DNA of 64,000 bases from positions 4,547,769 through 4,611,768 of the forward strand of contig CM043801.1 of NCBI GenBank assembly GCA_023974075.1. Direction: 5' to 3'. This document shows, one piece after another, positions 37,120 through 48,813 of this stretch (its first letter is position 1; every line of letters starts with the position of its first letter). This stretch comes from Chaenocephalus aceratus (taxonomy: Eukaryota > Chordata > Actinopteri > Perciformes > Channichthyidae). The notes below the pieces were generated by a model. That model was not told where the DNA came from, ran no database searches, and was given only the letters and a program-made list of their open reading frames with translations. A program made the translations under genes and the position numbers.

Positions 37120-37514
37120 GGGTGTTTCTCAATGTCAAGTAAAGCTGCTCCAGAGCCACTATGTCAAGCATACTACGTCATCGAGTCCCGCCGAAGTACT
37201 GTTCCAATGTCCAGCATACTTGGAATTCTACCGAGCCCGGCATACTTCGTAGCAAGACATTTCGAGGCTGCACACGTGTAGACTCCGCAGTCTTAAAATC
37301 CCCACAATGCTTTGCGCACGGACCAATTTCCCCAAATCTGTGGCGGAAAATATAAGGCGGGGCCTCTCATATGACGCACACCTGCACACTTGCTCGCCTG
37401 TTTCACTCCTCGTTTTCCGAATGCCAGGAAGTATTCTTGCCTCGCTTCTGAAGCAAATGACTCGGAAGACATGTGCTACCAAGCAAGCATACTCGTCGAC
37501 ATTGAGAAACACCC
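37120..37514. mobile_element. 395-bp TIR element (GGGTGTTTCTCAATGTC)
   Basis: GGGTGTTTCTCAATGTC on the left is mirrored by GACATTGAGAAACACCC on the right. ACT flanks both ends, a possible 3-bp target duplication of the kind made by PIF/Harbinger enzymes. No ORF of note. Confidence 0.75.
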
Positions 37515-38894
37515 ACTGTCAGTTTCTTTTGTGAGCATGCAATTAAAGGTATGAGTTTCAGTAATGGAAATGAAGAAAAAGAGTGAACATTCATGATAGC
37601 TGCTCTGGAGTATTATTCATAAAGACTAACCAATTTAAAAAAGGATATCACGCCCAATTGTTTATTAGCAAGGAGAAGCTAATTGCGCTAAAGCCGGCTA
37701 GCATAGTGAAATCTGGAGAAGGACACAGAGGATGCTGGGTAAACCGAAGCAATGAAGGAGGAGAGCTGGGTCCAGATGTATGGAGGAAAGGAGATGTAAG
37801 CCATATCTAACCCCTCCCATCATTGGCAACGTAAGATCAGTGGCTAATTAAATGGAATCACGTTAGCTAGGACTTAGATGGAATATCTGGAGTGGAGTTC
37901 AATGTGCTTTATGGAAACATGGCTGCACCAGGATATAACTGAAGACAACATTTCCATCCACGGCTTCCGGACTGTTTGGGTCATCAAGGATTGCACCAAG
38001 ATGATGGTGGTGCAAATTTCACGAAACCTGATTTATTGATTCCAAACCTGCCATTGCTTTGCAGAAGGGACCAGCTGTAGCTGGGTGAGTATGTTGATGT
38101 GGAATCACTTCCATTTTGCACGAGAGGACTCTGCTAAATTAGGCTAAAAACAGCAATAAGGGAGCTCTGCCCACTCAGCGTAGGGTGCTATCATAACTAT
38201 CTTAATGACTGGCTCACTTTCTCACACTTCCCGCCAATACCAATGAGCCTCGGTGGGAAACGAGACTGCTGACTCACAGCCTCTTCTTCTTCCTCTTCAG
38301 AAAAATCCAAATCTGCAGACTCGCCTGTTGGAGTTTTGCTGGCTTGTCAATGAGTGGATTTTCCTTTCAACTTAATATCTCTGTTCCCACTGAAGTACTC
38401 TTCCATTGAACGGAAAAAAGTGTGCTGAAGCAACACATGTATTTCTTTACAATGCAGAAACCCGTCTGAATCTGACCAAACAGATGAGTGTTGTTCTCTT
38501 CTTCACCTCTCTAGACATGAGATTTGACTGCTGAACTGTGTGCCCTGTCCATCTATTATTTACTTAGGTTGACATTAATTTCCATTGTTTTATCCCCTAA
38601 AGTAATAACAGTAATAAAATATGATAATAAACCTACTGAACATTTACCTACAGTATCTATTTTATTGAAAATAGTTTGTCCCATAAAGATTCAGACAGGA
38701 GCTCCTACTGTGTATGTACGAGATCCTGATCACCCTGTTGGTGTTCTGTTTGTATTAACGATCACCTCCCACATTATCCTGCTTATCAAACGGCTACATA
38801 CAAAACAAATCTACGCCTTCACTTTCAAATATTGCATTTTTTTTTCTTATTGCTTCCATTTTGTTTCACTCACAACTGGAACTGCAGCGACAGC
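37515..38894. other. Intron stretch
   Basis: No gene or paired repeat recognised. Confidence 0.5.
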
Positions 38895-39140
38895 AACCTG
38901 ACTTAAAATGTCCGCAGCACTGATGGAGGTTTTCTGTAACTGTCCAAGTCTGTTCATATTTTCTTTTCCATTAACCAGTCTTTAAACACTGCCTATACTG
39001 TGTTCCTGTTAGTGTTTACTTCCTGTCTGTCTTCTTCTGTTGATTTCTCTGACGTCCAGCGCTCTGTCTGTTAAGCTCTTTCCTTTCCTAGAGCTCTTTT
39101 CCTTTTTGTTTTACTAGGGACAGTTTTAACATCATGAATC
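38895..39140 (-). repeat. Dispersed repeat, inverted copy of the 50.2-52.1 kb repeat
   Basis: GGAGGTTTTCTGTAACTGTCC, AGTGTTTACTTCCTGTCTGT and CATCATGAATCCAAAGTTCT correspond, on the opposite strand, to parts of the repeat at 50185-52085. This copy has about one 39-bp unit where that one has an expanded array. Confidence 0.8.
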
Positions 39141-39769
39141 CAAAGTTCTGTGTTCTCCACAAAAAGAAAAAGTATATTAAAAAAAGTATTCCATTGTGTT
39201 TTCTGAATGGGAAAACTAATGTTTGTTGTCCCCATGAGCTGACGTTAAATTGATTGGACTTATTTCTGCGGATTGATTTGACTGCACTTGAAATATAACA
39301 ACCTCTTGAATGGTTAAATTGACCAATCAGAATTTAGTATTCAACTAAGCCGTGTAAAATGGTAATAGATGTAAGAGAAACCAAATGTGGTGTATCTTTA
39401 TATAAAAGAGAGAAGTGGACAACATGGCAGATTTAGCAGCAGTGGCTATAAAACCTTGTAGATGGAGTACAATTGTTTGTTTTAAGAAAACACTGGAATG
39501 CTACGAACAACTGAATTAAAATAATTCCTCTCGCAAAGAATAATGATTTTAATAAAACCTTAGCCTCTGCTTGTGCTGGACATGCTGCTGCGGTGGATGA
39601 TGGATGATTGTGGGAACAACTAAAGTGTATTTTGTAGAATTCTGATGAGACTGTATCATTAGACTCTTCCACACTTGCACCACATTTCAAAGGCTGCAAA
39701 AAGCTATTCCTTCCCTCAGGGTCTTCCTGGCTCAGTGCTGATAACCCCCCACCACGCACACAGACCCCA

Positions 39770-39799
39770 CACACGTACACACACACACACACACACAAT
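39770..39799. repeat. (AC)n microsatellite
   Basis: About 12 AC units. Confidence 0.9.
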
Positions 39800-40730
39800 A
39801 TGTCAAACATATCGAGAATGTTTTATGTCTTCATCGGCAACGATGCGCTGTGAAACATTTAGAGCCATTATGTTATATATATTTCACATTTATCAATATT
39901 TCCTTCTGTTACAATTTTTTGCGGGGGATATTCCATCAAGAATGTGTTGCAATGAAAATTCTATGATGATTAATGATTATTTTCAGCAGCAGCAATGTAG
40001 TAATGAAGTATTGTTATCAGGTTAATGGGTTAATTCATCCAAATGAGAAAAACATGACCGCAGTGGTGGAAGGTAACTTAGAGCATTTACTCAAGTACTG
40101 TACTTTAAAGTCCAAAGTCAACTTTATTGTCAATCTTTTTTGACAATAAATGTCAACAAAGATTTACAATACTCAAGTAAAGTACAAAAACGAATATAGT
40201 ATTTGTACTTTACTTGAGTACTTTAACATTATTAAACCTTGTATTTTTAGTCCATTATATTTTCTTGTACTTTTTACACCAATACAATCAATCAATCAAT
40301 GTTTATTTATATAGCCCGATATCACAAATGTTACATTTGTCTCAGTGGACTTCACAGTTTGTACAGAATATCAAAAATACACTTATTTTACATATGTAGT
40401 TACTTTGCAGATTCAGACTATTGATACAAATGTAAATCAACTTATCAATTATTATATATTTGTATAGGTTAAGCTGCCTGGTAGTACATATAGTAATTCA
40501 AATAAACCCCCCTTTTAACAGGTGCAAGTGATGAATATATTAATCCATCAATAATTATAATACATAATACAATATCAGTTGTCTAAAATTGCTATTTTGC
40601 ATAACGAGCACTTATTTTAGAACATAAAGTATATTTCAATACCACCTAAGTGCAATTAGTCCTAGAATGCAGGACTTTTACTTGTAGCTGAGTATTTTAC
40701 ACTGTAGTATTTGCTTTTACTTAAAGGGGA
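39800..40730. other. Intron stretch with TTTACTCAAGTAC-type repeat
   Basis: At 40060-40240 the words TTTACTCAAGTACTGTAC and GTACTTTACTTGAGTAC form a loose inverted repeat; related AAAGTACAAGTACCTCAAC text occurs near 30550. It looks like a dispersed fish repeat; nothing else was seen. Confidence 0.5.
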
Positions 40731-41279
40731 CCTATCAGGCAAAATGCACTTTTGTACGTCTTTTATACATGAATACAAATTCATGTATAAAAGACGTACA
40801 AAGGTGCATTTTGACACATGTCCCCGGTGTGTCAGAGAACTCACCAAGTGTCAGAAAACACAACCCTCTCTCTTTTCCTCCATACCCAAATCTCTAAAAA
40901 CGGGGCTGCAACGGATCTGATACAGACTGATCCAGATTTGAAAATTCTCTGACGTCAGGAACGAGGAGCTCCGCCTATATGGGAAACTCTCCACCTATCA
41001 GGGGAATGAGAGGTTGCCGTGGCATGGTAACAGCATGGTAACATGACACTCGTGCCACGCCCCCCTCCTTTGCAGGGGGGCGTGGTCAGCTGCAGCTCAT
41101 TTGCCACAGAATCAGCCCCTGCAAAAACAGAGCCGGAAAAGAGCAAATAGAGTGAAATGAGGCATGGCTAAAATGCATGATCTGTTTGGTATTTTGAAAA
41201 ATAAACTTCGCAGACATGTTTTATATAGGTATGGCCCTACAATATAGTATTCAAATATAGCATGATAGGTCCACTTTAA
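40731..41279. mobile_element. TTAA-flanked MITE, copy 4
   Basis: TTAAAGGGGACCTATCAGGC on the left pairs with GCATGATAGGTCCACTTTAA on the right. The internal GATCTGTTTGGTATTTTG is in the opposite orientation to that in copies 1 and 2. The left end contains a perfect internal palindrome (40745-40812). Confidence 0.82.
40745..40812. repeat. Hairpin at the end of MITE copy 4
   Basis: Arms of about 29 bases around TACGTCTTTTATACATGAAT and its exact complement ATTCATGTATAAAAGACGTA flank a 4-base centre. Confidence 0.93.
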
Positions 41280-43010
41280 GGGTTCTTCTGCCACCTCTGG
41301 GTGCAGATGTGTCTCCTTTTTTCTTGCAAATGTTGTGTTATTTCAAATCACTCTCTGCTGGCTTTCGTTTCTCCATCTGATCACCAGTAATGGAAGACAA
41401 CTGTGGCTTTAAAAGTATTTCTGCTGCAAAATACCTTGGAGACATTAGACATACATACAATCGAGAGTACATACAATTAGCATCAAAGTTCCTTGGCAAT
41501 AGCTTGCCATACCAAATCAAGGTTGTCTTTTGAGCTTCACAGGAGTTCTTTCAAAATATTATTTATTTCAAGATGAAGAAAAACTATTCATGTTTAACAT
41601 TAGGCCTCGGTGGTATATGAATAAGAGATGCTGATCCGTCTTCTGGATAGATCCGACTGTATAACATGGCTGAAGCCAATGGAAAAAAATACAAAGTGAA
41701 TCTTGATGTGGGATTGTTTTCGCAAACATTTATGATATCTTGTCGAAACAAATATGGTCAGACGAAGATTACAAGACGCAACATACCAGATACTCTACTC
41801 ATCCACTGACAGCTCATAACTCATACAGATAACATACATTATCTATCAGTCTTTTGTTTCTATATATTACAGGAAATAGACAATGAGATCATATAAATAT
41901 GAATGAGACTCTGCCATGCTGTTAATACTGAGATATCCAGTCCTTTACTGAAATATCTTAGGGAGTATTAGACCATTTTGGGAAATGAAACCATGTGATT
42001 ATTTAATCGTGTTGGCATCACTGTAATAAAGCTCTGTGATTAATCTGGTATTTCAAAACACAGAGTGTCCTATATGGTTATTCAATTCATCAAAAAGGTT
42101 ATGTAGCCATATATAGTTTTGGACTAACACCAAATGTTATTCTCTGTGTGCTCATTGGGCGGCCCTGTCAGGTATCTGAGGCGAGAAATCCCTATTACGG
42201 AGTGTTGACTCCGGAAGGACAAAGGGTTTTGGCGGCTAAATTGCAATTTGTTATCACATACATTTGTGTTGTTATCAATAAATTAAACAATGGTTAAGCT
42301 ACATACAACCTATGACGTGTCTGCAGAATGCTTTAGCAACTTAACGGACAGCAAATGGCAGCAGTACAAGCTTAAAAACGAGCATAGCACACCAACAAGC
42401 TAACAGTACTAGCTTGCGCTGCGCCAACAGCTTGTCATGACCACCACAGAACATCTCACTCAGCAAATCATATCTCAATCAAACATTGTGCTTCAGGAGT
42501 TAACAAAGACGACATCTTGCAGTATGTGTTTTGAAACTCAGCTCTTCTTTACTTCCCTTCCTCGTGTGCACCTTCAGTGTTTCACCTCTTCTCTTTCTAC
42601 CTGTCAGTATACTTTCTGCTGCCTTCACCTCTCTGTCTTTTTTAGCTGACTTTCTGTCCTATTGTTCTTTTATCCTACCTGTCCTCCTCTTCTTGACTCT
42701 CAATTTAACAACATCTTCTCTCTCAATCTTTTCCACATTACAAAAGCTACTTTCCCTGCGTTGCCTCTGCTCTCCACTCTTTCCCTCCACCCCTCCCTCC
42801 TTCTGATCCTCTCCAGCAGAGTTCAGTCAGATGTGATCTGTCAGTCTGCAGGGATGCAGCACCTCCACGCTTTCACCTAACACGAGGTGACGAAGCCTGC
42901 GGACATTTCACCACAGCGCATATTTTCAGAGCAGAGAATGCTTTCTGGTATACTAATGTGTCCCAGATCGCTGCCTCTGCTATCATATCTCCACCATACT
43001 ACACCTTCAT
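41280..43010. other. Intron stretch
   Basis: No gene was recognised. A pyrimidine-rich region lies at 42540-42810. Confidence 0.5.
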
Positions 43011-43699
43011 GATGATACAACCCAGTCTCACAAAAAAACGTGTAATAACTACGTTGGTCCACAACGTAGGACGTAGTATTTCTACAAAAACGCCTCTGAA
43101 ATTGTAAGATCCCTACGTTTTGTTTCACCATTAATTCCAATGGCTGGCGTCTATGTCACATGATCTTCACATTTCACCCTGCAGAAGAAAAAAAACATGG
43201 CCGAACTTCGTTTTATTCTCGGTGTAAAATGCCTATTTAAAGTTACTTTGGCCATTAAAATGCGTTTTGATGTCATTTGATGCGAGAAATATGAGTTGTT
43301 ATTTCAGATTATGTGTGCAGTGGATGTACATGATCTTTAGTTTGCTAGTTATTACGAAGATTACTTCAGGAAATGGTGTCTATACAACGTTGTCATTGTT
43401 ACCAAGGTGGTTGCTAGGGACGCTGCTATCGATATTATTTCTGTTATGTTGTGTAACTGTTTAATGGTGTTATCTTTATTGCTACCACATTCCCCGTCAA
43501 AGTATAGTGTTGTTCCACAGCGCAAACGTATTAGTTTAACAAAATCCGCATCTAAAATGGTGCTGAAACGTTATTTCCCCCTGTGCAATTCCAGTCTCAC
43601 ATCTCACAGCACATCGTCATTAACAAATACCGGAAACAGACCGAAAACACTTTATTCCGAGTGTGCTTGCTTTTCTCTTTGAAAGTCATCACATAACGG

Positions 43700-45052
43700 T
43701 AGGGTTGGGTACCGAGAACTTCCAACATTTCGATTCCAACGGCATCATTTAGAAATGTGAATTTCGGTTCCGCTTTTCGATTCCTGAGGAAATGTTTCTC
43801 GCCGCTCTCCGTAGCCTACTGCATGACTGCAGCGGGGCGGGAAATGTAGCGTTGTATCTACATTTCCTACAGTGTAACCTGAGACCAGGGCCGGCCCGTC
43901 GCACTGGCATTATAAATGTTCGCCTAGGGCGCCAGATCTGTGGAGGCGCTGCGCTGACAGCTCTGGGAGAAAAAATAAATGTTTTGACCGTTGGTGCTCA
44001 TCCTAATTTTCGGCCTTGATGTAACAACATTCATAATTAAGTAAATGTAACACCCTTTTCATCCCGGTTACACTTTTAATTTGCCCTGTACGATGGGCGC
44101 TGCAAGTGATGAAAATGGGGGACTGTTGGCTTATCTGGCAACCGCAGCTCACAGCCAAAGTGCGAGTGAGCGAGGGAGAAAGGGAGGGCGCTGTTGTTAT
44201 TAGCATCTGGTGCTAGCTGCTCTAACGGAAAAATAAGATGTTTCTACAATGATGTGGAGGGAGAGTCCTCTCCAGTCAGACTGAGAGGCTGATAACTACA
44301 GCTCAGTGAGGTAAAGGACTGAGTGTTTAGATAGTTCACTTTAGTCTAAGTTATCTCAGTGGGTCTCAAACGTTTTGATCACAATTTATGTAAACACATA
44401 TTTCCAAGGCACTCTTTTATAATTATTGGGATAAAACAGGTTTGAAATCATTCCAATGTAAACTATAGGACAGTAAACCAGACATATCGTTTTAAACTGG
44501 AGAGATAAAAAATATGCATAAATAAAATAGTAAAATAAGATATGAATGAACAACAAAATAAAATGCGTTACATGTAGGCTATTTGTTATTTAATTATTAA
44601 AATGTAAACCGATCTTTTTCATATGGGTGTTTAGAGTTGTACCCCCTAGATCTAGTCTCTAGTAATTCTGCGTGTGCACCAGATTGAAGCATTTTACTTC
44701 AAAATGTTCAAACATTTCTTCCCGGTATGCCTGAGAAGGCAGATATGCTTGTTTTTCTCAACAAGAACTGTTTTTAAAAGTTGGACTGTTGCACTGTTGT
44801 AGCTTCAGTGGTTCTCAGGTTAAAGTTACATAGCAGTGAATATAAACAGACTGATTAATGTGAATATTACTTTAAACTAACCTGTGTAAAAGTTTCTCGA
44901 ATAAATGTAATTTTTTTGGTGGAAGAAGCATGTATCATTTTTTTACCCTGCCCCTCAAAGAATCGGAATCGAGAACCGTTAAGAACCGGAATCGAAAAGT
45001 AGAATCAGAATCGGAATCGGAATTGTGGAAATTCAAACGATACCCAACCCTA
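43700..45052. mobile_element. hAT-type element with exact 8-bp duplication
   Basis: TAGGGTTGGGTACCG on the left is mirrored by CGATACCCAACCCTA on the right, and CATAACGG lies exactly at 43692-43699 and 45053-45060. Subterminal GGAATCGGAATCG words recur at the right end. No transposase. It sits inside the large inverted-arm element, so it is the younger insertion. Confidence 0.92.
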
Positions 45053-45060
45053 CATAACGG

Positions 45061-46892
45061 CATTGTAATACACGGTTCGGCTGCATTAAATATTACATAT
45101 CTGCCGTAGTTCTGTATTTATAGAGCCCTGATGAGAAGACTTCTAGACAAACATGAGGAACTGAACACGTGACGTGGATCATAAATATATCAGCCATTAA
45201 ACAACATCTTACATTTATTTTCACACAATACGTCTCCTTGCAGTATCAACACTAATTCGGCTGACTTTTATATTTGATCCAATTGGTAGATAGGCTGTAT
45301 TTACACCATAAAGGTGCACAGCTGATATAAAGGGACACCTAGTGGTTAAAGCATGTTATTGAATTTCATTATTTTTATTATTAGATATTAATAGGATCCC
45401 TATAAAGTATATTCATTAGTCGTTATTCTCTACTAATAGTTAATTAAAGACTGTATGTAATGACTATTTTGCACATCCCTTTCAAGATTGTCTAAGGTTT
45501 ATTGACATATCATATAGGCCTACACAACTGTGGTGTAGTTCTGCATTGAATGTAAAACTTTGTGTATACCTCCAGCAATGTTAACTATGTTGAAGCACTT
45601 ATTTTAACTGATATTATACATATGTATTATACTCTTATAAGATGTATGTAGATAGTATAAGAAATGTGCAGAATATGACAATTTAATGGTGGAGGTACAC
45701 ATATTGAAAGATGTCTTGTGATGCACTGTTGAGGAACTTGTGACCCAAGTTTTTCATCTCCGGCCTTGTCAGGTATTGAACAATCAATAAATAAAGAACA
45801 CAGAATTATTAAATATAAAACACAGAATTTGTGTGATTATACTAAATGATTTACAAATAAACACCACTGCATATTTACAACTATACACATGCTGATGTAA
45901 CGCAAATGTTTCCAACTTGGGATCAATAAAGTATATCTTATCTTAAGATGATTGATGGCTACTGCCATATTTGCACAATGTGCCTCTGAACCTTGACAAG
46001 TGCATGTTTCAGGCTCATCAACGGACAACAGGAGGGGTCACAGACATAAGACCAGCTGTTAAATAAAGCTCTTCTGACCTTAGCTGGCATGTGGCGTATA
46101 TATTAATGCTGGCCATTATGGGCACAAGCCATTTTCACCCATTTATTAATTATATGTTTTAAATGTGAGTGTTTCCTATCCCCTAAACCTCCAGGGATGT
46201 ACACAGTTTAATACTGGCAACTTCTTATTATGGGAAATACGAAAACGTCTTTTAAAACTACAACTCCCAGTAGAGACGTGCCATAGAGAACATGTTGCGA
46301 AACACACAATAGCCAGCATGTGTAGTTCTGGGGACGGGGTGGGGGAGGGGGGACGCGGTGGACCGTTCAAATCCAGTTTTGGACAGTCTGCCGTGGTTCC
46401 ATCCCATTTCAAGTGCTGTTCGAGGCTCTGCACACTCTCCAATCACAGAGCTTGAGGACTATCACGGGGTTTTGTCCATGGATGTTTAATAAGAACGGGT
46501 TTGTCAAGCGAAGCGGAGAGAATACTTACTTCCGGGTGTAATATTCTGTAAAGCAAATGAGCTGCTCCGACCCTCGGTCCTGACGGACTCCAACTTGTGT
46601 TTATTAATCAACATATAAATAAACACAAGGATAATTATGTGTTATTGTTGAGTAAATGGAGAATTGCACAGGGGAAAATAACGTATCTATTGTGGTGATT
46701 GACATTATTCACCCACGGATCTATGGGTTAGGGTATTGTTCTGCACGGACATTTTAGTGAGCCGGACTTCCTGTCTCCGCCGGTCTTCGCTTCCCGGGCA
46801 TGAAGCTGTTTACATGTGTTTTGAGATGCTAAATAAAAGTCTAGCTTGTACCTTTGATACCCCGCCTCCGACTCCCATCTCTCGGCACCACA
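45061..46892. other. Interior of the 43-47 kb element
   Basis: Non-coding by inspection; no transposase motif or other repeat was recognised. Confidence 0.5.
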
Positions 46893-47715
46893 CTATGCCA
46901 CTATTTTAGATGCGGATTTTGTTAAACTAATACGTTTGCGTTGTGGACCAACACTATACATTGACTGGGAAGGGGGTAGCAATAAAGATAACACCATTTT
47001 ACACAACATAAATAATATTGATAGCAGCGTCCCTAGCAACCACCTTGGTAACAATGAAAACGTTGTATAGACACCATTTCTTGAAGTAATCTTCATAATA
47101 ACTAGCAAACTAAAGATCATGTACATCCACTGCACACATAATCTGAAATAACAACTCATATTTCTCGCATCAAATGACATCAAAACGCATTTTAATGGCC
47201 GAACTAACTTTAAAATAGGCATTTTCCACCGAGAATAAAACGAAGGTCGGCCATGTTTTTTTTTTCTGCAGGGAGAAATGTGAAGATCACGTGACATAGA
47301 CGCCAGCCATTGGAATGAATGGTAAAAAAAAAAACGTAGGGATCTTACAATTTCAGAGGCGTTTTTGTAGAAATACTACGTCCTACGTTGTGGACCAACG
47401 TAGTTATTACACGTTTTTTTATGAGACTGGGTTGGATGATACCATAGAGAGTGTTTCTGCTCTTGGCTGTTTCTAACTTTTATTGAAAAAGCCTGAAGCA
47501 ATGGAGGTAAGATTTAGAGACCAAGGCTTACAAACAATAGGAAGTCATGCTGTAATTGGACCTTATTACACAGCTTAGTTGAATACTTGATTCTGATTGT
47601 CATTTTGCACATTCCAGAGGTCTAGTATTATTTTAGCTAGCAGACCAGAAACATATTAAGAGAACTCACCACACGCTCATTTAGGTTCATTTGTAAAATG
47701 ATGTGCTAAGGAGAA

Positions 47716-47850
47716 AAGGGCGGCTATTGCTCAGTGGGATAATATGATGATCTATCAAAGGGTCAGTGGTTTGATCCCCTGAAGTCAACATGGCGAAGTG
47801 TCCTTGTGCAAGATACCTTAAACCCAGATTGCTCAAGTAGGCATGTCTAT
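47716..47850 (+). mobile_element. tRNA-derived SINE
   Basis: GGCTATTGCTCAGTGGGATA is an A-box region, GTGGTTTGATCCCCTG a B-box region, and AGTGTCCTTGTGCAAGATAC with CCCAGATTGCTC is a SINE body typical of fish. Confidence 0.7.
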
Positions 47851-48216
47851 GGTTTGAAACCATGACCTAGTAATGACCTGTTAGTCACAAAGTATCCAAC
47901 TCCTGTTTTATTGTTTATTTTAAATGGGAACATCATTTACTAAATGAACATCAAATGTCACCATTGAAGACTTGAAACTACAGATTGAGACCATCTCAAA
48001 AAGTGTGTTTTAATAGTTTACAATTTGCTTTGGAAGTGCCGTAAGCCTTTTTCAGATTATGCAAACACAGCGGTTATTAGAGAGGCTCCTGATAAGGTCA
48101 AACGGCGTTAGGCTTTCTTTTATCGCTTTTATCGTGAGTTTAACTTTCCATTTGTAAAAGAAAGATAACTATGTGTTTTTCATGAGTACATCTGCATATG
48201 AGGACTATATTAATTG

Positions 48217-48250
48217 ATTATCACTGCCACTTCGTAGCAGTGATAATCAG
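48217..48250. repeat. Small hairpin
   Basis: GATTATCACTGC and GCAGTGATAATC form perfect 12-bp arms around CACTTCGTA, about 220 bases downstream of the first coding exon's donor. Function unknown. Confidence 0.7.
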
Positions 48251-48468
48251 CAGTAACTCATTATCCTCGCAGTCACAGAACTCGTGAGAAAATGGATGAA
48301 GAGTGATTAACCGGCATAAATTAATATTTTTAAAACTTGCAAATCAGGAAGAAAGAACAAACATCCCTGATGAGTGTCTTTCTCACTAATAAGGGCAATT
48401 GTATTTGATGCCATGTGAGACAATGATAACATTCAGTCCTTGTTAGTAATATTCAAAAAAGCTCTTAC

Positions 48469-48688
48469 TTTGCCGATGTACTGGTAGTCGCTGCCTGTGT
48501 ACTCCTCCTGCAGGAAGAACTGGTTCCACATCCAGCCTCGTCTCGCTCTCTTGAGCAGCTTCTCTCCTCTGATGTTGGCTTCAGTCCCCCTCTCCATATG
48601 CTGTCTCTGTCCTCCGTCCATGCAGACACAAAGCATCCAGGGACAGGCCGAGACAGAGCCATACAACGGCCAGCGAGATAGTCCTCAT
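48469..48688 (-). CDS. Cadherin first coding exon, apparent +1 frameshift
   Basis: The ATG at 48688 opens [20 protein letters not shown], a good signal peptide (basic start, hydrophobic core, small residues near a cleavage site). This frame stops at TGA just after the five-C run at 48586-48590 (five G on the coding strand). The mature protein is open in the +1 frame: [15 protein letters not shown], a furin-type RARR site, then [20 protein letters not shown] and IGK to the GTAAGA donor in phase 0. With one G fewer the frames would join and give a signal peptide plus prodomain of about 52 residues, normal for the family. An ATG in the mature frame (48666, [10 protein letters not shown]) exists but gives no convincing signal peptide. 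Either the base run is an assembly or sequencing error, or this allele is broken. Confidence 0.85.
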
Positions 48689-48813
48689 TGCTCTGGAGGA
48701 TGTTGTCGGATGTGACAGGTCACAAATGTTTTATCTTCCCAGCTGTATCCCTGTGAATTGGGAGATGGCTCCTTCAGGCATAGTCCTCCAGTCCGTCCTG
48801 GCGTGTGTAGAAG
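48689..48813 (-). other. 5'UTR part of first coding exon
   Basis: A strong acceptor (TTTCTTATTTTACAG) precedes base 48813, so the exon that carries the start codon begins here and at least one further 5' non-coding exon should lie to the right. No coding frame continues into this part. The context of the start codon is GAGCAATGA, with G at -3. Confidence 0.65.
48731..48781 (-). promoter_or_regulatory. Upstream ORF in cadherin leader
   Basis: A 16-codon reading frame (starting MPEGAISQ, ending in TAA) lies in the leader, 42 bases before the main ATG. If the leader is transcribed as inferred, it could lower translation of the cadherin. Existence is seen; function is inferred. Confidence 0.4.

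Larger units (their letters stand above)
43019..47434. mobile_element. 4.4 kb element with about 540-bp inverted arms
   Basis: The left arm (43019 to about 43560) and right arm (about 46903 to 47434) are highly similar inverted copies, with tips AACCCAGTCTCACAAAAAAA and the complement. GATGATAC occurs at 43011-43018 and 47435-47442, an 8-bp target duplication. Each arm keeps the same short open frame (MSFDARNMSCYFRLCVQWMY), as expected from arm identity; no known domain was recognised in it. A hAT (43700-45052) is inserted in the interior next to the left arm. Confidence 0.82.

Noticed and set aside
46893..47297. 134-codon frame as a gene
   Set aside because: It lies in the right inverted arm of the 43-47 kb element and its partner is in the left arm; no known domain was recognised.
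48433..48666. ATG at 48666 as the real cadherin start
   Set aside because: It is in frame with EC1 but gives a cysteine-rich leader without a proper signal peptide, while the ATG at 48688 opens a clear one in another frame.
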